Below, piece by piece: positions 30,915 through 42,971 of a stretch of DNA of 64,000 nucleotides. Position numbers and translations under genes: made by a program. The notes beneath the pieces were generated by a model that ran no database searches, had not been told where the DNA came from, and saw only the letters and a program-made list of their open reading frames with translations. Position 1 is the stretch's first letter. Each line of letters opens with the position of its first letter. Source of the stretch: Vandiemenella viatica (taxonomy: Eukaryota; Arthropoda; Insecta; Orthoptera; Morabidae); contig CM061921.1 of assembly GCA_031002005.1 (NCBI GenBank), positions 177,080,935 to 177,144,934 on the forward strand, written 5' to 3'.

Positions 30915-31714
30915 GACTGAACACGTTTACCCCCACCACCACGGACTAGGCCTGATTACTACCCAAATGGACTTCTAGTGCCAGTGTACAGAGATGGCCA
31001 GCCCGGTACTGATGTTTTTTTTCACCCCAATGCTGTGATTCTAAGCGTTTGACGATAGGTTTATCGTCCAAACACGAATTTGAGCCAGTAGTAGTGCTCG
31101 AAAAAGTTGGATACCGCACCAAGGTTATACTAACGTATGAAGAATGGGTCGTGCTGACTCAAGTATTGGATGTAGTGTCAGATTTGTTCTACACAGGCAG
31201 CTCCCAGACAAACATTCCACTTGGTGAGAACGCCGTCTCCTTCCGTACGATTGCCAGGACGAAAACTGTATGTTTTTACCCAAATGTTGACCCCACCAGC
31301 GGCATCTTCTTCAGCGATTCAACTTGGAAGAACCTCATCGACGCGCAGCCTGCAGTGTCCAGCGCCTTGACCGTCAAGAAGAGGTGGGGATACCTAGTTG
31401 CAAGATACTACACAGAATTTGTGGGCATTTTATCTAGTAAAGTGCTACGAGACTATCATATGGCAACAGTGCAAAAACTGGTTGATATGCATATTCGTGA
31501 TGTTTATGTGACTCAATTGGCCCCCAGTTCGTCACTGGACTATAATCTACTAAAATATGAACTTATTGCATATAAAAATTTACTTGTATTACCTGTTATT
31601 AACAATGTAGTAATTAAGAATTATAACCCAGGATACTACATTGATGTGAACAGTGTGAATAAAATACACATACTAAGTTATTCAATTTGTTTTATTTTAT
31701 CCACTTTCCATTAA
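30915..31714 (+). pseudogene. Unidentified protein with two similar halves
   Basis: No family is recognised. A first frame reads RPDYYPNGLLVPVYRDGQPG then FFHPNAVILS (about 30938-31045). A frame change near the T8 run at 31014 leads to a 221-codon frame (31049-31714) with no internal stop: KVGYRTKVILTYEEWVVLTQ and, later, TKTVCFYPN and SGIFFSDSTWKNLID. The two segments share a pattern (strand, G/S-I-x-hydrophobic, then S/T-x-x-W-x-x-L), so the protein may contain a duplicated small domain; a PC4-like fold is only a thought. A helical C-terminal part follows. The 31049 start is a TTG, so the true start lies upstream. Amino-acid use looks like a real protein rather than chance. Confidence 0.45.
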
Positions 31715-31739
31715 TAAAACCCTTTACAGAGTTATTTTT

Positions 31740-32174
31740 ATGAGTGGCGTGACGCTTCATCACTTACATACTGGTCTGAAGAGCGAATTGTAATAGACGC
31801 CAACATTCGAAAAGACATAAATTTGTTGGATATAAGTACGTATGCGGCTGTTTCTATGAATATCATAAAAAAAAAAACAGTGTGAAAATGTACAAAACAA
31901 AAATGAGTCATATATAACAAAAATCGGTAAAAAATGTAAATTTCGTCCATGAATGAAGTCAATGGTTGACATAAAAATCACACCTGCGTGTATCACAATA
32001 TCGTTCATATAATGTGTGTGGATTACAGAAATACGTGTTATATGGGGAAAAAAGTGTAATGGCAGTGGGTATTTTTTTTTTTTTCAGTAATAAATATTTT
32101 CAGATGAATAACGAAACTTGGTAGAGTTCTCCAGAGTCAACACACACGTCACGTAACCATCATGATAGACGTGT
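31740..32174. other. No gene seen
   Basis: A-rich and T-rich runs and short chance frames only. 32130-32174 carries one copy of the CGT-rich motif that recurs in the palindrome. Confidence 0.4.
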
Positions 32175-34357
32175 CAGTGGAAGTGCATCGGATGCTGCAT
32201 TCACATGTGTATATGGAGTACTCTTTAAATTTCCTCCACAAAAGACGTAAATTGTATGAATTACATGTTTGCTCACTCTTTATTTTCATAACAATAATAT
32301 GCAGAGTCTAAACACACATAACGTTACCAACATTATAGACACGTCAGAGGAAGTGCACAGGGTGATAAATATATATACTAGCCTAGTGTTTGTACCAAAC
32401 GAGGTGAAACAACGTATATGTGTGCAGAAACTGACTTAACGCAGTTACACGGAAGGCAGTCTGCGTTTAAAGACAATGGCTCTCACTCTCTCTCACACAT
32501 ACACGCATAACGTTACCATCAATATAGACACGTCAGAGGAAGTGCACAGTCGGAACAAGATCGTGAAAAACAGGTAAAACATCACCGCAATTATACCACT
32601 TCACTATACGAAAGATGTCATCGGTTTACATGGTTAGAAGGTGCATCATGCCATACGATGTATTGAGTGCATCCACCAAAATAGAAAAAAAAACGTGCGA
32701 CATGATGCGGTGTTCCATCATAAATGAAACTCATTCTGTTCACGGCCCGATATGACATCGGACAACTTGAGTAGTACATACCTGTCGAAAGTCACACTAA
32801 AGTACTGAAGTTGAACTAACCAGAGCATGCAGAAGATGAGAACATCACAAGTTTCATTAAACAACACGACCCTCCACAAGACCGAAACATAATGGGCTCA
32901 ATACCAGATGAAACATAAATTATGTTAGATATCAGTTAGTAAGTGCCACTTTCGATGAATTTCATTTAAAAAGTGCAAAAATAGATAAAAATTCGGGAAT
33001 ACTGGTCAAATATAGCAAAATATTGGTTAAAAACTTATGGCACTTTCTGAGACAGAACTTATGCTAAAGTCTGGTTAATACAGAATGTTAAATGTTTGTT
33101 ATAGTTGGTTAGAGTAAATTAAGGTTAGGTTATTTCAACTCACCATCTCATGGTGCCACTGATACATGGATATCCAAAAGTGTTTGCTGAGGTGGCTTGG
33201 GCCCCACAGTAAGCTGCTGCTGTATAGAAAAATACAAACGCGTTGCATCCGGAAAACCGGCGCGCGAAATTTCGTCTTCTTAGGCCGCGCAAAATACCGG
33301 TCTCTTAGGCCGCGGTGGGGCCCAAGCCGCCTCAGCAAACACTTTTGGATATCCATGTATCAGTGGCACCATGAGATGGTGAGTTGAAATAACCTAACCT
33401 TAATTTACTCTAACCAACTATAACAAACACTTTAACATTCTGTATAACCAGACTTTAGCATAAGTTCTGTCTCAGAAAGTGCCATAAGTTTTTAACCAAT
33501 ATTTTGCTATATTTGACCAGTATTCCCGAATTTTTATCTATTTTTGCACTTTTTAAATGAAATTCATCGAAAGTGGCACTTACTAACTGATATCTAACAT
33601 AATTTATGTTTCATCTGGTATTGAGCCCATTATGTTTCGGTCTTGTGGAGGGTCGTGTTGTTTAATGAAACTTGTGATGTTCTCATCTTCTGCATGCTCA
33701 GGTTAGTTCAACTTCAGTACTTTAGTGTGACTTTCGACAGGTATATCTGATGTACTACTCAAGTTGTCCGATGTCATATCGGGCCGTGAACAGAATGAGT
33801 TTCATTTATGATGGAACACCGCATCATGTCGCACGTTTTTTTTTTCTATTTTGGTGGATGCACTCAATACACATCGTATGGCATGATGACACCTTCTAAC
33901 CATGTAAACCGATGACATCTTTCGTATAGTGAAGTGGTATAATTGCGGTGATGTTTTACCTGTTTTCACGATCTTGTTCCGACTGTGCACTTCCTCTGAC
34001 GTGTCTATATTGATGGTAACGTTATGCGTGTATGTGTGAGAGAGAGTGAGAGCCATTGTCTTTAAACGCAGACTGCCTTCCGTGTAACTGCGTTAAGTCA
34101 GTTTCTGCACACATATACGTTGTTTCACCTCGTTTGGTACAAACACTAGGCTAGTATATATAGTTATCACCCTGTGCACTTCCTCTGACGTGTCTATAAT
34201 GTTGGTAACGTTATGTGTGTTTAGACTCTGCATATTATTGTTATGAAAATAAAGAGTGAGCAAACATGTAATTCATACAATTTACGTCTTTTGTGGAGGA
34301 AATTTAAAGAGTACTCCATATACACATGTGAATGCAGCATCCGATGCACTTCCACTG
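32175..34357. repeat. 2.2-kb near-perfect palindrome
   Basis: Left arm 32175-33207 and right arm 33315-34357 are reverse complements over about 1.03 kb with only scattered substitutions and small indels. The 107-bp spacer (33208-33314) is GC-rich and carries two copies of CTTAGGCCGCG. No transposase is encoded; a few identical short frames appear on both arms. The right arm joins directly to the truncated SINE of the 34359-35149 arm. Confidence 0.9.
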
Positions 34358-34358
34358 C

Positions 34359-35149
34359 GGATGCGGGGCAAGGATGGGAGCAAGGAATGGGAAGGAATTC
34401 GGCCATGGTCTTTTGAAGGAAGCACTTGGCATTTGCCTGGCGTGATTTGGGAAACCATGGAAAACCCAAATCTGGATGCCCGGACGGGGGTTCGAACCGG
34501 CGTCCCCGAATGCGAGGCGAGAACGCTAACCGTTACACCACCACTCGGTAGAAAACGCATAGTCCACAAGCTTCGAGCATGGCAATGCTATTCCGGTGAA
34601 CTTCTCTGTTCGTACCGCAGAATTCTCATACCTCACAGAACGACAAAAGCAGCAGCAGAGTACACACCTGGTGCGGTTGGGCTCGCTCAAGTGGTTTGGT
34701 CGGTACTCGGCCAAAATGTACTTACGTATTAATGGACGCACTCGGCATGTACCTGTTATTTGCCTCGGCACGCACTGGTAAATACCTCCGCGGAATTCCT
34801 CGTTCGAAAAAGGAGCGGCATGTCGACATCTGTCCGAAAAGTCCAGTGCTCGCTCAAGTGGTCTGGCAACGGCTGCGTCACACTGTGCGGCTAGAGGGGT
34901 GCGTGGTCAAGGACAATAGGGGTATAACTGAGGTTAGTCAAGTGGTTAGTCAAGTGGCCCTCATGTCAAGTGGTTAGTCAAGTGGCCCTCAAGTCAAGTG
35001 GCCAATAGAACCAGAGATAATACATGTCAAGTGGTTAGTCAGTGACCTCCAGAAGTGGGAGGGGAGAGGAACAATAGGTGTGAAAATGATTGACAGGTGG
35101 GAGGGTGGAGAACAATAGAATGATACAATGTATCCAATTAGAACAATAG
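34359..35149 (-). repeat. Right arm of a large inverted duplication
   Basis: Reverse-complement counterpart of 26944-27792. It begins inside a SINE (34359-34556, minus strand, same boxes as the full copy at 27601), and ends at CAATAG (35149), beyond which the two sites differ. CACTTGAC-type repeats are fewer than in the left arm. Confidence 0.8.
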
Positions 35150-35154
35150 CTAAT

Positions 35155-35764
35155 TAGCATAACAATAGATTGATACAATGTATCTTTTGGCCGCGTACCG
35201 GCCAAACATACCTATCTAGCTCTATTTAGTTAAGCAATGCGGAGAAATGAATTGCCAAAACATGAAGGAAAAGTATGATTGTTTCAAATAACATAAAAAA
35301 CGATTAGTTGTTTTTCATTATTATATTCGTTCGATGTAGATGATTGTAAGATAAAATCTTTAATTTCGAGCAGCAAAGTCAGCGGAATATTTGGTTAGAT
35401 TGAAATTTAGTCTGCGTCACAACGACAGTTGATATACTGCGGAGGTCTTTAGTAGTTAGAGTGTTTTTACTGAAAACATTACTTCATTCGGAAGAAAGTA
35501 TCTCCACATTATCACGATCTAGGAGGCATGGTTACCTCGGTGGTTTAAGTGCTTACTTTCTAAACAATAATAATAAAATAAATGCATAAATAAATAAATA
35601 AAAATAATAAAATTCCTGTGGGTCCGGGAATTTAAGAATTGTGTTTGATTAAATGACCTATGCCAGGTTTGTCCGTTCCGTTACGTTAAACTGTAGGTCC
35701 CAGAGGAAAGGAACTGGCTGTCCTACCTCTGACACACTGGCTTAGTATGCCTCCGTTGGGAGGA
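35155..35764. other. Unassigned sequence before the assembly gap
   Basis: A second GATACAATGTATC copy lies at 35171-35185 and an (AATA)n run at 35565-35625. No gene was seen. Confidence 0.4.
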
Positions 35765-36764
35765 NNNNNNNNNNNNNNNNNNNNNNNNNNNNNNNNNNNN
35801 NNNNNNNNNNNNNNNNNNNNNNNNNNNNNNNNNNNNNNNNNNNNNNNNNNNNNNNNNNNNNNNNNNNNNNNNNNNNNNNNNNNNNNNNNNNNNNNNNNNN
35901 NNNNNNNNNNNNNNNNNNNNNNNNNNNNNNNNNNNNNNNNNNNNNNNNNNNNNNNNNNNNNNNNNNNNNNNNNNNNNNNNNNNNNNNNNNNNNNNNNNNN
36001 NNNNNNNNNNNNNNNNNNNNNNNNNNNNNNNNNNNNNNNNNNNNNNNNNNNNNNNNNNNNNNNNNNNNNNNNNNNNNNNNNNNNNNNNNNNNNNNNNNNN
36101 NNNNNNNNNNNNNNNNNNNNNNNNNNNNNNNNNNNNNNNNNNNNNNNNNNNNNNNNNNNNNNNNNNNNNNNNNNNNNNNNNNNNNNNNNNNNNNNNNNNN
36201 NNNNNNNNNNNNNNNNNNNNNNNNNNNNNNNNNNNNNNNNNNNNNNNNNNNNNNNNNNNNNNNNNNNNNNNNNNNNNNNNNNNNNNNNNNNNNNNNNNNN
36301 NNNNNNNNNNNNNNNNNNNNNNNNNNNNNNNNNNNNNNNNNNNNNNNNNNNNNNNNNNNNNNNNNNNNNNNNNNNNNNNNNNNNNNNNNNNNNNNNNNNN
36401 NNNNNNNNNNNNNNNNNNNNNNNNNNNNNNNNNNNNNNNNNNNNNNNNNNNNNNNNNNNNNNNNNNNNNNNNNNNNNNNNNNNNNNNNNNNNNNNNNNNN
36501 NNNNNNNNNNNNNNNNNNNNNNNNNNNNNNNNNNNNNNNNNNNNNNNNNNNNNNNNNNNNNNNNNNNNNNNNNNNNNNNNNNNNNNNNNNNNNNNNNNNN
36601 NNNNNNNNNNNNNNNNNNNNNNNNNNNNNNNNNNNNNNNNNNNNNNNNNNNNNNNNNNNNNNNNNNNNNNNNNNNNNNNNNNNNNNNNNNNNNNNNNNNN
36701 NNNNNNNNNNNNNNNNNNNNNNNNNNNNNNNNNNNNNNNNNNNNNNNNNNNNNNNNNNNNNNNN
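35765..36764. other. Assembly gap of exactly 1000 N
   Basis: The run is exactly 1000 N, so its length is probably a placeholder. Any reading frame across it is meaningless. Confidence 0.99.
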
Positions 36765-37282
36765 AGCAGCGCGAGACTTCAACAGCTGTATCCACTATTA
36801 ACCGAGACGGTACTGGCGCCAGCGACGGAGTAAAAATTTACTGCAGCTTAATAAGACCAGTCATTGAATACGCATGCCCAGTGTGGGGTAGCTTCAAGGA
36901 CAAATATCCATAAACTGCAGGTCATACAAAACAGAGCCCTCAAACAGGCCTACATCTGCCATCACGATTCCCAACACATGACCTCCATGAAGCAACAGGT
37001 CTCCAACAATTCAGCAAAGGTTTCAAGAAAGCGCAGCCACCTTCTACAGATCCCGCACACAAAACAAACAACCCACTCATCAGTAATCTAGGTACATATT
37101 CAACAGAAATTGATTTCCATAAACGTCCCACGTCACTGATCAATAAAATAGCCAACCAGACGACGCACCAATAGAAAGAAGGAACTATCATAAACGATGA
37201 GAAGGAAATGTCGAGAGACAACATCCTTCAATACACAGCCCAAACGAACGGGCAAATAATGGCGAAGCGGGGTACCCAGCAG
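36765..37282 (+). pseudogene. LINE E: Jockey-type RT C-terminus and 3' UTR
   Basis: After the gap the plus strand reads SARLQQLYPLL, VKIYCSLIRPVIEYACPVWG, LQVIQNRALKQAYI and NPLISNLGTYSTEIDFHKRPTSLINK, ending near 37160. These are the thumb and tail of a Jockey-type ORF2, as in A, B, D and F-H. Frameshifts occur. The 3' UTR is interrupted after TACCCAGCAG (37282) by the F-G-H array and appears to resume at 52211. Confidence 0.7.
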
Positions 37283-37329
37283 GCAGTTCCGTGTTTGTTT
37301 AGTTCCGTGTTGGCATCCGCTAAGTCTAG

Positions 37330-38071
37330 ATGTGCGACAAGGAAAGTGCTCGCCGCGCTGTCGCGTCGGGCGGGTCGAGTGCCCCACCGCACTCGGCTTT
37401 GCCGGCGGCAGTAGCGGCCACGTTGACGACCCGGCTAACGGAAACGGACCTGGCAACGGATATGAATAGGACGGCTACGCAAGATGGTACGACGACCTGG
37501 CAACCGAACTCGGATTCGAATATGGATACGACTGGGACCGTTCAAACAACGCAATCGACACCCGGGCCTGCCCACGGACTTGACTCCCGCGCAACTAAGC
37601 GGTGCACCTCACCGCTCCTCGGTGGTAAAGCGAAGATGTCGAGGAGTGAGAAGAGAGCCAGCCATAGTAAACTCAGCATCCCTGTGTCGCAGCTCGCCAC
37701 GACCAGCAAGACAAAAGGCGGTAAAGAAGAAAATCATCGGTGCCTTCAGTTTCCCAGAACCATCCGCCACACTTCCAGTTTCGTGGAACATCCACGAACC
37801 AAAAACCGAACAACGAGCTCAGCCGAAGATAACCGGACGGCGAAGGGTTCACGCAGGCGCGTCGCACAGCAAGCCTCCACCGACCCTAGACCCCAGCAGA
37901 ATAGAATCTCAGAAACCGATATGACGCGCTGTACCAGGAAGGACCGGAGCAGCAGCAACAGCTAGCAACAACCAGCGGTTGCAGCAGCAGCAAACACGGC
38001 CACAGCAGCAGCACGCAGCGCAACAACAGAAGGCGCAGCCAACAACAGCAGCCGCAGCAGCAACAGCATAT

Positions 38072-38107
<36 letters not shown>

Positions 38108-39428
38108 GCAGCAACAACAGCAGCCGCAGCAGCAAACAAGCATATACAAAACAACAGCCAGCAATCAAAGCATTTGATTCCTCCTATTGTGGTACAATTT
38201 CAAAACAGTTACAAGGAACTGTACCAATGATCAAGGGCATTCTGGAAAATCACCTTCCAAAGCCAAGTCCGGCCGGAGGCGACAAGGTCAAGCTAACCTT
38301 CAGTTCGACCGACCACTACCTTAAGGTGACCGCAGCGTTGCAGAGGAAGGGCATACCCTATTATACCTTCCCTTCTGCTGCTGAGAAGATACTGAAGGTC
38401 GTCCTCCGTGGGATGCCCTCAACATTACCAACAGATGACATCAAGGAAGAGCTTGAAGATCTCGGACTTGACATACGCACAGTGGCCCAGCTGAAGAGAC
38501 CTGGCACTTCAGACATTATGCCACTCTTTTTGGTGGTCATGCCTGACAGGCCCCAAAATAGAAAAATCTTTCAACTGGAGTCTCTTATGTCACTGCGCAT
38601 CTCTGTTGAAAAACTGAGATCCTCCAATGGCCCAGTTCAATGTTTCAATTGCCAGGCCCTAGGACATGTCGCCCGCCACTGCAACATGCCCTCAAAGTGT
38701 GTAAAGTGTGCAGGAGCACATTTATCAAATGACTGCACTCTAAAGAAGGGGGAGGGCAGTCCCAAATGTGCAAATTGCGGTGGTCAGCATGTGGCCAGCT
38801 ATAAAGGCTGCATGGCCTTCAAACGGGCAAGGGACAGGCAACGCGGGGTCGCTGCAGAACAGGCTGCCAACGCTGCAAAAGCAGCGTGAGGAAAAGAAAA
38901 GACAGGATTCCGGGAACACCCAGCCACCGGCTGACAAACCCACCACAGAACGGAACCAACCACGACGAGGCGACAATAACGCAACCTCCACGACATCTCA
39001 GAAGTCACCCAAGACATCTCAGAAGCCACCTAAGCGCCAAATCCCGCAGGAAAAGGCACAAGGTCCAAATAAGAAGAAGAACAACACCAAACCGTCAAAG
39101 AAAAACAACTCCAATGACCTCCTACGCGGAGGCATCTACTAGCCAGTCGCGAGACACTACAGAACCACTGCCACAAGCGGCAGAAACTCAAGGCTTGCCC
39201 ACTCAAGCAAGGCAAAACCACCAACAGCACTATCCACTCCCCACACTAAGCAACGAGGGAGGAGCAGCTATGGATCGTCTGTTCGACATTGTTGGGTCAC
39301 TTCTGACAATGTTAACGACACTACTGACAAAGTTCGATCAACTGGCCGCGGACATTAAATCCGCAATAACGACGGCTCACCGAGCTGACCTTCCACAGAA
39401 TTCCCACGCCAGTCATGGACAGAGTTAA
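37330..39428 (+). pseudogene. LINE F ORF1 (Gag-like)
   Basis: It starts MCDKESARRAVA at 37330. Order: N-terminal part with a nuclear-type basic stretch, TKRCTSPLLGGKAKMSRSEK; a CAG/CAA-rich tract at 37945-38155 read in more than one frame; LIPPIVVQFQNSYKELYQ; then from 38227 PYYTFPSAAEKILKVVLRGMP (PRE_C2HC region) and zinc knuckles CFNCQALGHVARHC, CVKCAGAHLSNDC and CANCGGQHVASYKGC. Frame changes occur in the N-terminal part and at an extra base near 38872. The terminal helix LLTMLTTLLTKFDQL precedes the stop. Unlike G and H there is no TAA after ILEN. ORF1 overlaps ORF2 by 14 bases. Confidence 0.8.
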
Positions 39429-42104
39429 CATAGATGGCATATCAATATGCATATGGAATGCCGACGGCATTTTCCAACAACTCGGTGAGTTTCGGCAATT
39501 CCTACGGGAAGAGAACGTAGATATATGTCTAGTAGCCGAAACTCACTTAAAACCTGGTCTCAGAGCAACGGTAGCCAACTACCTGTGCTACCGACATGAC
39601 AGACCCACTGCGGGAGGAGGAGTGGCCATATACATTAAAAGAGGCATCCCTCACCACACGGTACACACTCCACCACTGCAAATAATCGAAGCAACAGCAA
39701 TCGAAATGGCAACCACATCGGGACCGGTCACCGTCGTCTCAGCATACAGACCGCCACGAAGAGCACCAATTGAAGATGATATCCGCCAGCTGCTCACCCT
39801 TAGGGGTAAGCTCATCATTGGAGGCGACTTCAATGCAAAACATCCTGCATGGAAGTCAAGAGTCAGCAATCCAGCGGGAAACCAGCTATACAGAATGAGT
39901 GCCAGGAACAATCTCCAGGTCTGGGGCCCGGACGAGCCGACCCACCACCCCTGGAGTGGCAGCCGCCCTGATGTCCTTGACATAGTAATCACCCGAGGCA
40001 TCGCTGGATTCGTCTCAGCAACCACCATGAACAGGCTCTCATCAGACCACTCTCCAGTCATGATGAACATCGACGTTGGATCTTGGAGACGAATCGTTCC
40101 AAATGAATTTAATTATAACCGTACAAACTGGGAACGGTTCCGCGAAGAAGTCTCAGAATCCCTCCAGCGCCTGCGCCCACTGGACGAGAGGCAAATTGAG
40201 GTGGCTATAAAACAGGTCTCATCTGTCATCCTTGACGCAGCGAATTCTGCGACGCCTCCTCCCGCGACAAGACAACAGTCACGTCAATTACCGCCAAATC
40301 TGTTGGCTCAGATTAGACACAAGAACAGAGTGGCAAAGGAGTGGAGGCTTACGAGACAGCCCAACACCAGGCGCCTCCTAAATCGCCTAGCAGCGCGAGC
40401 TGAAGGTGAGTCTCCAGGAACACCGCAACAGAGAGTGGGCCGCTCGCCTGGCGTCGCTGAACGTGACCGACGGTAATCTGTGGGTGGAGACCCGCCGGTT
40501 CACCAAGAAGCGCACAAGAATACCCCCGCTACATGGCGAGAGGGGACTAGTCTTCAGCGACAAAGACAAGGCCAATGCCCTCGCCGATCACTTTGAGAAA
40601 CAGTTTCGGCCTGCGCAGGACGACGACGAGGAAGAATCTGCGGATATCCGCAGAAGACTGCGGCGCTTCCTCACCGCTGATGACGACGGCTACCAGATCG
40701 ACGAGATCTCTGCAGAAGAAGTTCGCCGAATCATCTCCAGATTAAACATCAAAAAGGCACCTGGAAATGATAACCTGGGAAATAGGCTGCTGAAAAACCT
40801 TCCAGCTCCAGCAGTAGAACGCATAACCGAGCTGTTCAACTGTATATTACGCACTCAGCACTACCCACGATGCTGGAAGCAGGCAACGGTGATCGGAGTA
40901 CATAAGCCAGGGAAGAACGGCACTTTTCCCCAAAACTACAGGCCCATAAGCCTCCTCCCATCACTAAGCAAGGTCTTTGAGAGGCTCCTTCTCAAGAGGA
41001 TGGAAGAACACATCCGCAGAGAGAACATCATCCCGGAGTTCCAGTTTGGTTTCCAGAGGGGTCACTCCGCCACCCAGCAGATCCTGCGCATAGTCGAGCG
41101 CGCCACCACCGCATTCAACCACCGGAGCTACTGTCCGCTAGTCCTACTAGATGTGGCACGAGCATTTGACTCCGTTTGGCACAGCGGATTACTATATAAG
41201 CTCTACAACCAGGGACTCCCCGGCCCGCTTGTGAAGCTAATTAGGAGTTACATCACTGGAAGATCCTTCAGAGTGAGAGTTGGGAATGATCTATCTTCTC
41301 GCCGCCCAATCAATGCAGGTGTGCCACAAGGGTCAGTACTAGGGCCGGTACTGTACAACCTGTATACTGCCGACATCCCTGCTCCAGCAACGGTTCGCAC
41401 AGCCCTATACGCTGATGACACGGCCTTCTTCACCGCGCATAGATGTAAAGCTGCTGCCATTCGCCGTCTACAACAAGTACTTCAACAAACTGAAGCCTGG
41501 GCCAGGCGGTGGAGGATTACCATAAACTCGACCAAGACCCAAGCAATAATGCTGACGAGACGTCTGGGGAAACGTGATCGCCAGCGCAACCAGACAACAA
41601 AACTACGACTCCACGGAGAAGGACATCGAGTGGTCAACCACTGTAAAATACCTTGGTGTGACGCTTGACTCCAGGCTCACATGGAAGCGTCACATTGAGG
41701 AGACCCGACTCAAAGCCGCAACGAGGCTGAGGGAGCTGTACCCTATTCTAAATACGGACAGCGCACTGGCAGCCAATACCGGAGTGAGCGTATATTGCAG
41801 CCTGATAAGACCGGTAATTGAGTACGCGTGTCCCGTATGGGGCTACGCCTCCAGGTCCTCGATAAAAAGGCTGCAGACCATGCAGAATCGTGCGCTTCGG
41901 CGAGCACTACATGTGCCTCCCCGGTTTCCCACAGCTGACCTGCACGAAGCCGCAGGTATCCCGATGCTCGAAGAAAGAATCGCACAGATTACAAGATCAT
42001 TTTACCGAGCATCCAGAAACTCAAACAATCCCTTAATTGCCAACTTAGGGCAATACTACACAATATATGACAAGCACAAGAGACCACTGTCAATATTGAC
42101 ATAA
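39415..42104 (+). pseudogene. LINE F ORF2: endonuclease and reverse transcriptase
   Basis: The endonuclease is intact by motif: IWNADGIFQQ, VAETHLKPG, GGDFNAKHPAWKS, SSDHSPVMM. The RT part has KAPGNDNLGNRLL, YRPISLLPSLSKVFERLL, VLLDVARAFDSVWHSG, VPQGSVLGPVLYNLYTAD, ALYADDTAFF and YLGVTLDSRLTW. The tail is NRALRRALHVPPRFP then KRPLSILT. Single extra A residues near 40390 and 41625, compared with G, shift the frame twice. Otherwise it is complete at about 896 codons. Confidence 0.85.
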
Positions 42105-42277
42105 AACTAAAAATAGACCCGAGCAAACCAAAAGACACACCAAAAGTAATGGAACTGACCTTTTAACGTTTGAAGGAAGTGTCAACAGACAAACCCTTCG
42201 CAATAAGCTGCTTAAGAAGATAAAGCAGTAAATGCTCTGGACGACGACAGTTCCGTGTTGGCATTCGCTGAGACAAG

Positions 42278-42939
42278 ATGTGCGATGAGGAAAGTGCTCG
42301 CCGCGCTGTCGCGCCAGGCGGGCCGAGTGCCCCAGCGCACTCGGCTTTGCCGGTGGCAGTAGCGGCCACGTTGACGACCCGGCTAACGGAAACGGACTTG
42401 GCAACGGATATGAATAGGACGGCTACGCAACATGGTACGACGACCTGGCAACCGAACCTGGATTCGAATATGGATATAACTGACACCGTTCACACAACGC
42501 AAACGACAACCGAGCCTGCCCACGGACTCGACACCCGCGCAACCAAGCGGTGCACCTCACCGCTCCTCGGCGGTAAAGCGAAGATGTCGAGGAGTGAGAA
42601 GAGAGCCAGCAACAGTAAAATCAGCATCCCTGTGTCGCAGCTCGCCACCACCAGCAAAGACAAAAAGGCGGGAAAGAAGAAAATCGTCGGTGCCTTCAGT
42701 TTCCCAGAACCATCCGCCACAGTCCAGATTCGTGGAACATCCACGAACAAAAACCGAAAAACGAGCTCAGCTGGAGGAAAACCGGACGGCGAAGGCTTCA
42801 CGCAAGCACGTCGCACCTGCAAGCCTCCGCCGACCCTAGACCCCAGCAGAATAGAACTCAGAAACCGATATGACGCGCTGTACCAGGAAGGACCGGAGCA
42901 GCAGCAGCAACAACAGCAGTTGGAGCATCAAACACGGCC

Positions 42940-42971
<32 letters not shown>

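Larger units (their letters stand above)
37283..42248 (+). mobile_element. LINE F: first full-length unit of the head-to-tail array
   Basis: The unit starts AGTTCCGTGTTGGCAT (37301), preceded by an 18-bp extra piece that repeats AGTTCCGTGTT, and ends GACGACGAC at 42248, where unit G starts with the same AGTTCCGTGTTGGCAT. It has ORF1 and ORF2. It differs from G and H at many positions and has a rearranged glutamine tract, so it came from another source copy. Confidence 0.85.

Noticed and set aside
33135..33387. Pair of identical 73-residue frames on both strands
   Set aside because: They exist only because the DNA is palindromic; no domain is present.
33390..33402. AACCTAACCT at the palindrome arms as telomeric TTAGG repeat
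   Set aside because: Only about two units; (TTAGG)n would need a longer run. It does not show that the locus is telomeric.
35747..36913. Open frames across the N run
   Set aside because: They consist of unknown bases and are artefacts.
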